Origin: Monodelphis domestica
Taxonomy: Eukaryota > Chordata > Mammalia > Didelphimorphia > Didelphidae
Reading direction: 5' to 3'
NCBI RefSeq assembly: GCF_027887165.1
Contig: NC_077227.1
Span: 350,653,207-350,717,206 of the forward strand
Length of the DNA: 64,000 bases
Positions 34,001 to 46,000 of the stretch are shown here, in pieces. Under the pieces are notes generated by a model. It made no database searches, was not told the origin of the DNA, and saw only the letters and a program-made list of their open reading frames with translations. Numbering within the stretch: the stretch's first letter is position 1; each line of letters begins with the position of its first letter. A program made the position numbers and the translations under genes.

Positions 34001-37000
34001 CAAAGTTGCTCAGTTAGAGGCACTAACTCAATGCTCATTAATACTTTCTGATTTATAAAAGATACTAGAGATTTATAAAAGATACTACTTAGTAACAGGA
34101 GTTGAACAATTTAGATACATTTATGAAAACTATTATGACATTCTAGGGAATAATATCTCACCAGAAAAGGGTCCTCCCCATTCCCCGAATGGGACAATGG
34201 ACAAAGGAATTAAAACTCTCATGAGGAACCAACTTTATGAAATAATATATTGTAGAAAATTCTCTTATAATCAGCCACTGGCAATTAGAAGAAAAAAAAA
34301 TCAGGTATTCTAGGGCTTGCATAAAATATAAATACCAAAGATGCATCAGGCCCAAAATTCAACAGAGGCATCACATGACATAAATGTAGATTTTATGCCA
34401 AATCCTCTGCTATTTATATGCTGACATTTCTTCTGTCAATTGGTCATGGTAGTGATATTCTCTTGTAAATTTTTTCTCTCTATTAAAAATAACCATAAAG
34501 CCTATATTTCCCTCTCTATACCTCAATCATGATTTCTCTAGGTTATTTGTTCCAAAAAGGACAAATCATTGTTAATTCTGTAATTTAACAAAATACCAAA
34601 CATCCATTATTAATACTGGCAGTAAAATTTCTGAATGTTACTAGTCCTCAATAAATGAAAAACTTAACACTATCCTATGGCTGTAGAGTAAATGCTATTC
34701 TTTAGACAATTATAACATCTCATCTTTTTATGGCATTTTAAGGGATATGAAACCTTTTCTTAATAACAGTCCTTTAAGATTGGTATTGGCAAAATATTAT
34801 TTCCATTTTGAAGACAAGAGACACTAAAGCTCAAAGGATTTAAATGACTTTCCTAGTGTGACATAGCTGGTTAGGTGTGAAAGTCAAGTCTAGAACCCAG
34901 AACTCCTGACTCACAATGCTATTTCCACAACAATGTTCTAACTCAAAAATTACACTGCTACCAGTATTATGGACCAGAGTATTTCAAGATTAATAATGGT
35001 AATCTGAATGTGAACTATAAATCATAGTCTTGCCTAAAATAAAAATCATGGATAGGGATATTTCTAATCAAACAGTAGACAGCTATTAGAAATGTAAAAA
35101 ATAAAATAAAATACCTTAAGAGATGTTTATTATCTATAAGCACTTTTAGATAATCTGCCAATTTCTTTTGCATGAGTGCAAGATAAAGCCAAGCCCTTCC
35201 TCTTCCTACTGCTGTCCTAAAATTAAAACAGATGGATAAAAATACCAGTAAAAATCAAACCAGAAAAATCCAAAGCAAACTTTATTTGTGTTAAAGAAAA
35301 CAATTAGATACAACTCTTCCAAAAGATACATACTTTTCTCCAAGATTTTGAAAAAATTATGTCAGATTTAAATAAAAGGATACAAATATTCTTATAAAGT
35401 AAAAATAAGTCAAAGCCTTGAATTTAATCATGGGGTAACAGTTTATGACTTGAAAAAAAAATGTGGGTTGTAAATAGCTACTTAAAAGAATTAAAATCAT
35501 GAAATAACATAGGAGAAAAACAACAGAACTAAAACCCTTCTAAAACAGATGAAAGAAAGCTTATCTTAAGTGATTATTTTTTATAGAAATGAGATTAATG
35601 GTCAACTCTTTAGTTATCAAGAATACTGGGAACTATAGAAATAACAAAAGCCAAGGAAAAGAAGAGAAAGTTCAATCTAGTTTTAAGATGGATGTGGACC
35701 AGACCAGTATATAAAATCTGCCTGGCAATTTCTAGTTTGATTCCAAACTGCCTGACAGTAAAATAATTTGACTGAAATACAAGCAAATAATGTTAGCATA
35801 GCACTGTGTATACTGTAAATAGTTTCTAGAACTTGTAAAAATTTCAGGATAATTTTAAAAAGCAGTAAAATTGCTATGCCTCCTTAAAGCAAAAAACCTC
35901 CCCAATGCCTGTTTTTTAAGAGAGCACATATAACAATACCACCGATATAATTTTCTTTAAAATGACTGGAATTTGGGATTTAGCCGACTTGATTTCTCTG
36001 ACACTTTGTATTTACAAGATTTCATCAAATCTCAATGGCCCATTTTCCATTTGACTGTGGAAATGCAAAAGGATAACATATCTGAGTTCTATCAGGCATA
36101 ACAACTAGCATTAATACATAAATCCAAACTTGGTCAAAAGATATCCTCTATATATTTTAGGGCCTAAAATTAGGCCCATATTCTTAGATTATAGCTTAAA
36201 ACCTGGGAAATCAGAAGATACAGAATCTGACCCCCTTTTTTTATAGATAAGCAAATTAAAACCCAGAGGAGTAGGAAATGAGCCTTTTGGTTCCAGAGCC
36301 AATGCTGTCCACTGTCCCATATTGGAACCCACCCTCAGCTATCTGTTAATTTATAAAATGAATCCAATACATCTGAAGCATCTTTTTGTGAGATTTTGAG
36401 GATGGTGAAATAATGCTCCAGTGCATAGTGAAAAGGAAGGGTCTCTGGAGATTATCTAGGCTAACCCATTCATTTGACACAGGAGAAATCTGAGGCTAAT
36501 GATCCTGTTAAAATAAAAAGTATCAGTTTGTTTCAACTCTCTTAGATATAGTCTAAATACGGTGGTTTTCTTATTAAATGTTTCTTGTTTAGCTGAATCT
36601 TTATATGCATTAAAAAGAATTTGCAGAAAGAATTAAATTTGTTGGAAGACAAATTATTTTTTTGAACCAAGAATTTGTGTGACTACTTCCCACTCACTTT
36701 AACTCTGGCAGATTTTTAACACTAGTGGCTATATCTGATGCTTCTGGACAAAGTTTCTCCACCAGTTCCAGGGGACCAAAGAAAGACTTATTTTGGCCAA
36801 TAAAACTCTTCTTAGCTACAAGGAAAAATACAAAACTCTTGTTAATAGGGTAAAATTTCAAAACCTCTTTAATTACAAAACAAAACTACAGCTTGCAATT
36901 GCACTTTATCATTACTATTTCCTAAATTCTTGACTCTCCTGAGTTCAGAGAAATCTTAAGGGATCACCTAATCACCTGGTGTTGGTAGCAGCACACAACT

Positions 37001-40000
37001 ATGATTCAGAGGTTGAGGCTGATGGATCAAATGAGCTGGGAAGTTCTGAGCTGAAGGAGCTAAGCCAATCAATTGGGTATCCACTAAGGCTGGCACCAAT
37101 ATAATGAGAATCCTAGAGGTGATTAGGGCACCATGTTGTCTGAGGAGTGAACCAGCTCTATTCTATTTATTCTATTGGAAATAGAGTAGATCAAAGTAGT
37201 AGTGGGTCCAGACCTTTGAGTGGTTATTTCACCTCCAACCTGGCTGATATAAGGAAACTCAATATAAAACAAAGGGGGGGGGGGATCACTTAGTCTGGTA
37301 TCCTTATTTTGCAAATGAGAAAACTGAGATCCTGAGGAAATAGACACTTGTACCCAAAGTCAAACTGTGAATTAATAGAAGGGCTGGTACTAGAAGCTAG
37401 GGCTTCTGCTACCTAGTTCTATTACATCATATTACCTTCTGTAACTGATGTAATTTTTTGTTTGGTTTGTATGTGTAAGGGGCAATATGTTTTAAGTAGA
37501 AAAATAATATCCATAAAACAAATAGAGCAGCTAGGGGATTACTAAGATAATTATTAACACATACAAATATCTACTGATTTGAAAAGATACACCTAAACTA
37601 TTTTAGTATTCGTGCTGTCAAAGCAAGCACTACTTAAAATATTTTAGAAGGAAACCCCTCCTTTTAATCCTGCTATCAATAAAATTCACCTCTTCTAACC
37701 ATATTCTTAAATCCTCCAGTCCAAATTCTCATTTTCTGCAATGAAACGATGCTCACCTTTCAGTCCATGTTTGAGACAGTGCTCCATCACCACAAAGAAT
37801 TGCTGCAAAGGGGCATAGTCTGCATCCAAGCTTCTACCTAGGGTCAGGGCTGACTGGATCAAGACTTTAATACTCAGCTTCATCATATTCATCAGATTGG
37901 AGCGTTCTTCCATCATTTGGCATTTAGCAGCTGTTGACAAAAAGAAGGGATGCCTTGCTTAATTTGACTAGTGAAAAATTACTGAGCTCAAATTAGCATT
38001 TGGTGGGGCCTGACATGAATCCTACCTGTGGGGATTTGGAAAGCAAAACCTAGTCCCATGAACCGCAGGAGTCTGTATTGGGATTTTAACATATTTATAG
38101 TCTTAATATTAAGCACATTAAGGACAGGATGGTGCCTAATCGATAATATTTTTGCTATGAACCTGAAAACATGCTGGTCTGATTTCACGTTTCCAGTCTC
38201 ATCTTCCATGGAACTTTCCTATCTCTCCCTACCCCCACCCCCACATTTGCCCAAAGTTTTTCTGTTTGGAAATTTGCCGAATAATTCATTAAATAAAAAC
38301 CAAAGATCAGAATAAGAGACTTCTCGACACAACTGGGCTGACCCTGCACTTTCAAGCTTGCTTACAAGACCGAGGGGAACAACCAGGAGAAACGAGTTAG
38401 CTCATCCTAAGTCAGCCCACTGAAAAAACCGAATAACAATCGATAAGGAGTTTGCCCCCACAGAGTGCTTCTTTACAGTTTGACAAGCCTTTCCCTCGCA
38501 ATGCCCCCAGGGAGCTAAGCTCAGGCCCCATAATGGAATTTTAAGCGGTACCAAAAGGGCCTGGAGTAGTCTAACGCCTCCATTTTACAAAGGAGGGTAT
38601 AGAGACCCAGAAAGGGGGCGGGGATTGATGCACCCAAAGTCCAGTTCCGGCGCCAGCCACCCAAGCTTGCAGCCCGAAGAGGTCAGCCTGTCTCTCCGGC
38701 TTCTGCCTAGGCCTGAGCCGCCTCTTGCCAGATCTTTCCAAGCTTTCCACCCTGAGAAGCCCAGTCAGGATTCGGCCCGCGACCACCCCTCTCCTCGGGC
38801 TTCCCGCCTGTCAGCGCGCCGCAGAAACCTGTGGCTCGGACCACAATCCCACCTCAGGGCCCCAAAGGCCAAGTTAAAAAAAAAAAATTCAGTTACCCCG
38901 GGGGCTTCTCCCGGGCGGTCAGAGAATGTTGCCTAGGAGACGGCCTCACGCTCTCTAGGGGCTTCTCTGGATTGGACGTTCAGCCCAGCGGCTTTTCTGT
39001 CTTTGACCAATGAAACCACAAAGATTCGCGCACGACGCGATTCTTCCTCCAACCCAAGCGCGGGGAAGGGCGTCATCCCGCCTCCAATTCCTGAGACGAG
39101 AGAGAAAGGGGGTAGCGAAAATGGAGACAACCACGCCCTCTTCGCTGCGGGAAATCCCCGGGAGTCTCGCGAGACAAAGTCAGAGAGGCGCCATTTTATG
39201 CTCTCCTCCGGCTTCAGTCCTGACATGGTGCCTTCCTGCACTGAGCAGGCTGAGGCGTTTCTAGAAGGGGCGGGGCGGCGCGGCGCGGCGCGGCGCGGCG
39301 GGGCTATGGCATTCTGGGGTCCTGGGGCTGAGGGAAGGATTCTGGTCCCGCGATTTGATTTCAGCCCGTCAGTGTTGCGGCCTTGGCCAAGCTTCCTTTC
39401 ATTTTGACCAAAAAGGTGTCCAGCCTTGGAGGTTTCCCTGGCCCAACAGCACCGGCAGGGGTGGGGTCATGATTTCCGGCGTGATCGCCCTGCCTCCCAT
39501 ACCACTCATCTGACAGTCTCGTGTTAGCTACTACGAACCCCTAGATTCCACTTTTTGTCTTAGCTCAGAACCTGGCACGTATCAGGTGCGCAGTAAATGT
39601 GTGGAAATGGAAATTCCCCCCACTCCTATTAAGGCACTTCAGGACAGAAGAAATAGCCCAGACTCTGAAGACAAAGAACCTGGGTTCAAATAAAGCAACT
39701 TCTAGAGTGACTTTTGTTAAGTTATTCACATTCCCCAAGATTTAGTTTCCTAATGGGTTAAGTGAGGGGGTTGGGCCAAATGCTGTCACAGGGCCTTTCC
39801 AACTCTAGATCCGAGTCTCCTTTTACTGAGGACTGGTCGGTAACAAATTCAGCAATGCTTTGAAAACTTTCTCTTAGCCCAGCAACATTCTGCTCCTCAT
39901 AGTCTCATCTCTGACAGCTTTTGTTAAAACATTCGGCTCTGAGGTCATAAATTTGGCAAAGACTTTTTTTGGAAGGAAAGAAAACCATTATTATCATGGC

Positions 40001-43000
40001 CCAGGCTCTAAGAAAACCATTAATTGAAGGGCCACATTTGGCCTAAATTCCCTGGAAAATTCAGCTTCTCACCGCTCAATAGAATAGCTATATAGATTTA
40101 TTTCAATTAAACTGCCTGATTGTCTTGATTTGGCAAGAGATTGCTTTAAATAGGGAAGGTGAAGAAATAAGTATACAGCACCTACTATGTGCCAGGCACT
40201 GTGTCAAATCAAGTTTTTAAATCGTATAATCTAAAGGCTGGATGAAGAGAGTCCTTGGTAGGAGTCTGTGGGTTGGAATCCCAATTGAATAACTAAACTC
40301 CAGAAAGTAATCTTGCCTTCTAGTCTTAGTTTCCTCATCCTTAAAATGAGGAGTCCAACTAAAAATGAAGGCCTTTTCTAATTTTTTTAAACCCATATCT
40401 TTTGTTTTAGTATTAATTCTAAAACAAATGTGGCAGTCTGGGTTAAATGACTTGCACAAAGCTAGCAAGTATCTGAGGTTACATGTGAACTAAACTGTTG
40501 TTCTAACTATTGTGCTACCTAACATTAAAGGACTGTTGGAGGGAATCAACCAACTGCAGATTCAATTGTGCCCTGAACTGTGAGCATCTTTTATAGGGGG
40601 ATGTGGAATATATTGTATGGCTTATAAGTAGGGCAATTTGGCTGGAATGCAAAATGCAAGAGGCCTTATGGTCTAGACTTGTGATTTCAGTGACAAGTGA
40701 ACTCCTAGGTGAGGAAACTCAAAAACTTTGTCTTTTGCCAAAAAGCAGTAAGAGTTCTGTGACTTGTGCAGGGTCACAGATGAAGTGTTTGCCAGAGGGA
40801 GAACTTGAAACCAGGTACTTTGGACTTTAAGGCCATCTCTCAATCAACTAGGTAAAACTCTAAGGAGTAAGGTGAAATCTTTCTAAAAAGAAAGTTGGGA
40901 ACTAAATTGTAAAGGGCTTTAAATGTCAGATTAGAGGCATCTAGAACAGGGAAGTAACATGGTCAGACCTTCATTTATGAATGTATTTTGGGAATAGTGC
41001 AGAGGATGGATTAGAGAGGCCAATTAGGAGGGTATTGCAATAGTCCAGATAAGAAGTGATAAGGTCTGATTTAGAGTGTAGAGTGTGTGAAAGAAAATAG
41101 GACAAATGTGAGCAACACTTCAGATGAGATTTGGCAGCTGACTGGACCTAGAGATAGGGAAGAGTCTCAACTTGGGCAAATTGTTAAAAATATATAATTT
41201 GGAAAGGGGGAAGGAAAGGCTTGTCACTCAAAATCTTTGCACTCTGTAATTTTCCTTGCTAGAAAATGGAAGGATGGTGGTATCAATGAGAGAAAAGGGA
41301 AGTTAAGAGGATGGTTGGGTTTTGACCCTTGAATCATTCTTTTTCTAAACTTCAATTTCTTCCTCTCCATTCTTCCGGTCAACAAATATCTGCATGTCTC
41401 TCTCTATTCTTTATAAATCTTCACTTGACCTTAATGTCCCCTCAAGATATTGTACTACTTGGTTTTTCAAATCTGAGCTCCTATAAAAAGCCATTGAAAT
41501 TTACTGCCTCCATTTCTTTTCCTCCCATACTTCCCAACTCTTTGTAATCTGGCTTCTGACCTCACCATTCAACTGAAGCTGCTCTCTCCAAGGTTACCAG
41601 TTGATCTTGTAATTGCTACATTTGACAGCCTTTTCTGATGTTTCATCTTTTTTGATCTATTTGTAGCCTTTGACAATGTTTCCTCATCTCACCTTCCTTT
41701 TCAACTAAGTACAGTTAAGCAAAACAAATCTACCCCCTGGCCAGGTCTGACTTTGTATTTCACACCTATAATCCACCTCTTCTTAAAGGAAAGAAACATA
41801 GTACAAAGTCAATGATGTCAAAATTGCATTGAAAGAAGTTTTTCAGGTTTCTTTTACATGGTTGTGGGCAATGAGCAAACAGTCCTGATTACTTCTCTGT
41901 ATCGAGTTTCTTTTGTTTCATGTTTATTGTTTCTTTCAGTGTTCTGAGTTTCTGTGACAAAACCCTGTTCAGGTTTTTCTGTTCCAGGCTTGCATCTTCA
42001 GATGCCTGCTGGGGAATCAACAATAGAATATCCAAAAGACATCTAAATTTAAAACAGAACTCCTCTAAATCTACCCTTCTTTATTTCTGTTGAGGATACA
42101 ACTAACCTTCTAGTCACTCAGATTCACAACCATTGCATTGTTCTCAACTCATCTCCCTCAATCTCACATCCAATAAATTGCATAGTCTTGTTGATTCTAC
42201 TTCTATAACAAATATCAAATGGGCCCCTTTCTTTCCATTCACATGACTTCCATTCTAGTTCAGATCCTCACTTCTTGCCTAGACTACTACAATTGTTTCC
42301 TAAAAAAGATTTCAATATCTCCCCTGTTTTAATCCATTTTCTAGGCCCTAGCAAAGATAATCTTCCTAAAGCACAAATCTGATCATCTTATTTCCCTGCT
42401 CAAAAATTGTCAATGGCTCTCTGTTGCCTTTAAGATAAAAATACAAGTGTTTGATGTTTAAAGTTCTTCACATATTCTACATTACAGACAACCTTCCCTA
42501 TTTCCCTGAGATTGGCCTTTGCACAGGCTACTTTATGCCTAGAATGCAGTCTTCTGTTTTTAGGAATCCCTAGCTTCTTCCTTCAAGGCTTAGTTCATGT
42601 ACTTTTTCTGATCACTGTAGTTGTTAACTGCCCTCTTCCCTCCTTAAATATGTAGTCACTTAACTGTTTACATGCTGCATCCCCTCAATAGAATGTTTAT
42701 GAATTTTTAGTGCCTAGCACGGTGCCTTGCATATATTAGGCTCTTAAGAAATTCTTGCTGGACTGGATTCTTTCTAATTTAGCCTTGTGAAAAGTCAGAA
42801 TCTTGGTTTTTCCTGTGCCATCTTTGTTACCTGAACACTCTTTGTTTCCCCAAAGGTAAAATAGAGATGACAGCACTTAGTCTAACTCAATTCCAGGAAA
42901 GAAAGATGAGCCTGAATCTTGAAAAGGAAAATTACTAAAGGATTCCACTGTGTGTGTGTGTGTGTGTGTGGTTGTGTTCATATGTATGTTCATGAGTATA

Positions 43001-46000
43001 TTGTATGCAAATTTATGACAAAATGACAAAGACATTTCATGTAGATTTGGGGCTAGAATTATCTTTTTTTTGTGTATATGTGTTTTGTTTCATTTTCAGA
43101 ACACTAACAATTCCCAATAGAAATGTCTTCAACCATACAGATGAGTAATTTCCCTTTTGGGAAGAGTGCTTTGGGGAAGAAATTGTCTGAACTAGTAAAA
43201 ATGGTAATAGTGGCCTACATTTCAGGATTCATAGTGAACATTTTGCTAAGGCAACATTCACAAATCTTAGGGGGCAGAAATGGATTACCAAATAGTATTG
43301 ATATGAACAATTTATTGCACAGATATTATCCACTGATCCAGGATTATGTTCTTAGGGAAAATTCTTAGCATAGTATATTTTAAAAATATAAAATTGCTAC
43401 TTAACAAAGTTCATAACAGGATGAAATAAGAGACCAAGCAATGGAGTTAACAGCACTCATGGACATTAAAATCTAAGTGACTGAGACCTTGCCTTTAAAA
43501 TATACTGTTGCCTAAGATGTGATATAGTATGTAAAAAAAAATCTACTTCACAAGACCTAAGAGAGGAGTCTGGTTATTTTTATACAGTTGCTAAGAAATG
43601 ACTATATTAAAGTAGTCAGGTGGAAAACTGCTACATATACTAGAGATAATAGAATCTTGCCACTGTTTGCTAAAATTCCTTATTAAATCTGTATAGGCCT
43701 ATGATGAAATATTAAGTTTTTAGGGAAAAGTTTCAATCTAATAGCTTTCTTCAGTCTAGAGCCATTGTTGATTAGGAGGAAAGATATGAAATAATAAAAG
43801 ATTTAATATAATAAAAGTTTAAGGATAACACTTTGTTTTATACATATAAATTGTGGTAATACTGGGGCTCTGGAGGCACTCAAATACCTGATTTTTTTTC
43901 CTTCCTAAAGCCTTTATCTTCTGGCTTATCATCAATTTTTTTTCTTCTTTTTTTTTTTAAAATGCTTACCTTCCATCTGTGTATTGGTTCCAAGGTATTA
44001 GAGTGGTAAGGGTTAGGCAATGCAGGTCAAGTGACTTGCCCAGGGTCACACAGCTGGGAAGTATCTGAGGCCAAATTTGGACCTAGGACCTTCCGTCTCT
44101 AGGCCTGGCCCTCAATTTACTGAGCTACCCAGCTGCCCCCTTATCATCAATTCTAAGAAAGAAGAGTGGCAAGATCTAGACAATTCGGGTTAAGTGAAAG
44201 GTTACACAGCTAGGAAGCATCTAAAGCCAAATTTGTAATTACGTCCTGTGTTCTCTCCACTGTGCTACCTAGCTGCCCCTCAAATACCTGTTGTTTAAAC
44301 ATTTTTTCCCCAAAGGCAGGTGTTAGGCAGTTTACTTTTTTTATTAGAAAAGTTAGTAGTGTCATAAATGTCAAAATGAACTGGCTGGTTATATCCTGAT
44401 TTGATTAATCTGGGCAGATGATATTTGAAATAAATGTCAGCTCTCCTCTAAAAGGCAAACTGGCATTTTAGATCAGTGTTTCTGAAAGAAATGTATTACT
44501 GACCACGTCTATAGAATCACAGATTTAGCATTGGAAGGTTATCTAGTTGTTTTTTTTTTTTTGTAGATAGCAATACTGGGGCACAGAGTGGTTAAATAAC
44601 CTGGACACACAGGTCACAAAGGTAAGTTTCAGGTCCTCTGACTCCAAATTTTTTCACTCTACCACACTTGTCTCACTGAGATTCATCCTTTATTTTCTCC
44701 AGGACTACTCTCTTCTCTTTATCTCTTCCAAAGAGGCCATTAAGATTTTAGCTACGTGGGGGCATTCAGAATTACTTGGTGAAAAACTTAAGCCCTGCTC
44801 TACATTTTCAAAATACAATATTATTCATCTGTAAAAAGTATACAATTATAAATGACAGTTTCAAGAAGATAAGATGATGAATTTAGTGGCAAGAATTCTA
44901 TGGAAAGAACACTGAACTGAGAATTAAGAAACTTTGGTTCAAGTCCAAGTCTTCTACTGAATTGGTATGTGATACTAATCAAATTACTTGTTATCAGAGT
45001 GTAAACTCCTTGAAAGCAGGAATTTTTGACATATCCCAGGACATAGCAGTGACTTGCACATAGCAGGCACCTAAATTATATTTGTTTTATTCATTAAATT
45101 TCCCATCTGTCCTCATTAGCAATTCAACTAAAGACTCACATTTATTTAACTCTTACGAAGTGTCAAGCCATACTAGGCTCTAGGGTAGACACAGAAAAGT
45201 GATAGTTGACCTCAAGTAGCTTATGGTCTAGAAAGGAAAATGATAGGCTTACATGAGGTGATTTCTGAATTCCCTTCATACTTTCCTATTTTATACATTA
45301 TGAAATCTAAGGGTCTTTATTAGCACATTACAGAAAATATGGTGCTGACAATTTGGCTACTATTACTGCTTCTTTGAATATAACATTTTGAATACAGCCG
45401 CCTCTCCTTTATCCATATAGAGTCAACCACCAATTATTAATTTAAAGACTTACAGAATTTAGTGCTGGAAGAGATTTTAGAAATCAGTTAGACTGATCTG
45501 ATCATTTTACAGTGGAGGAAAATGAGTTCCTTCCTAGCTTCCCAATGCTATCACGTGAGTGATAGGGACTGATCTCTTTTCTTTGCCCCAGCTATCTAAG
45601 GGCTTGGGCCTTTTGGCCCAGCCTAAACAGAAGGGGTATTTAAGCCCTATTCCCTTCTCTCCCTTTTTCTCTCTCTCTATCTCTAATTCCTTTCTTGCTC
45701 CTATTGTAATTAAACTCCAAAAAAGGCTGACGGCTGACTTGAGTTTTTCATTTAGGAATTACATAGCTGAATTCCTTGGCGACCTTAAATTAATATATAT
45801 CAGTCTTTTAAAGTGATTCCCTTGTAACATTGTGGGAAACAATGTTTCCCAAAGGAAACTCTAGTTTCCTATTACCTAGAACTTGGGCTAATTGCAATGG
45901 GCTACTCTCCCCTCAAAACCATCCTTCCTTCACATTGTAAGAATTAAAATAATATTTCTACCCATATATATATATTTATAAAGTTTATTAGAAAGGGTGG

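Larger units (their letters stand above)
38570..39410. promoter_or_regulatory. Intragenic CpG-island promoter in RUFY1 intron 1
   Basis: A CpG-dense block lies 0.65-1.5 kb upstream of exon 2 within otherwise AT-rich intron 1. It holds two opposed CCAAT boxes (ATTGG 38971, CCAAT 39007), GGGAAATCCCC (39149), the palindrome TCTCGCGAGA (39165-39174), CGCCATTTT (39189-39197, YY1-like) and a GGGGCGGGGC Sp1-type box at about 39268. Likely the promoter of a short RUFY1 transcript, possibly bidirectional. Possible minus-strand first-exon donors are GTAACT (38896-38891) and GTGAGG (38949-38944); neither is proven. Confidence 0.72.

Noticed and set aside
39003-39407. 134-residue plus-strand open frame in the intron 1 CpG island, with others overlapping it
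   Set aside because: CpG-rich sequence lengthens open frames by chance. No similarity or motif is evident. It could lie in a divergent non-coding RNA, but there is no evidence for a protein.
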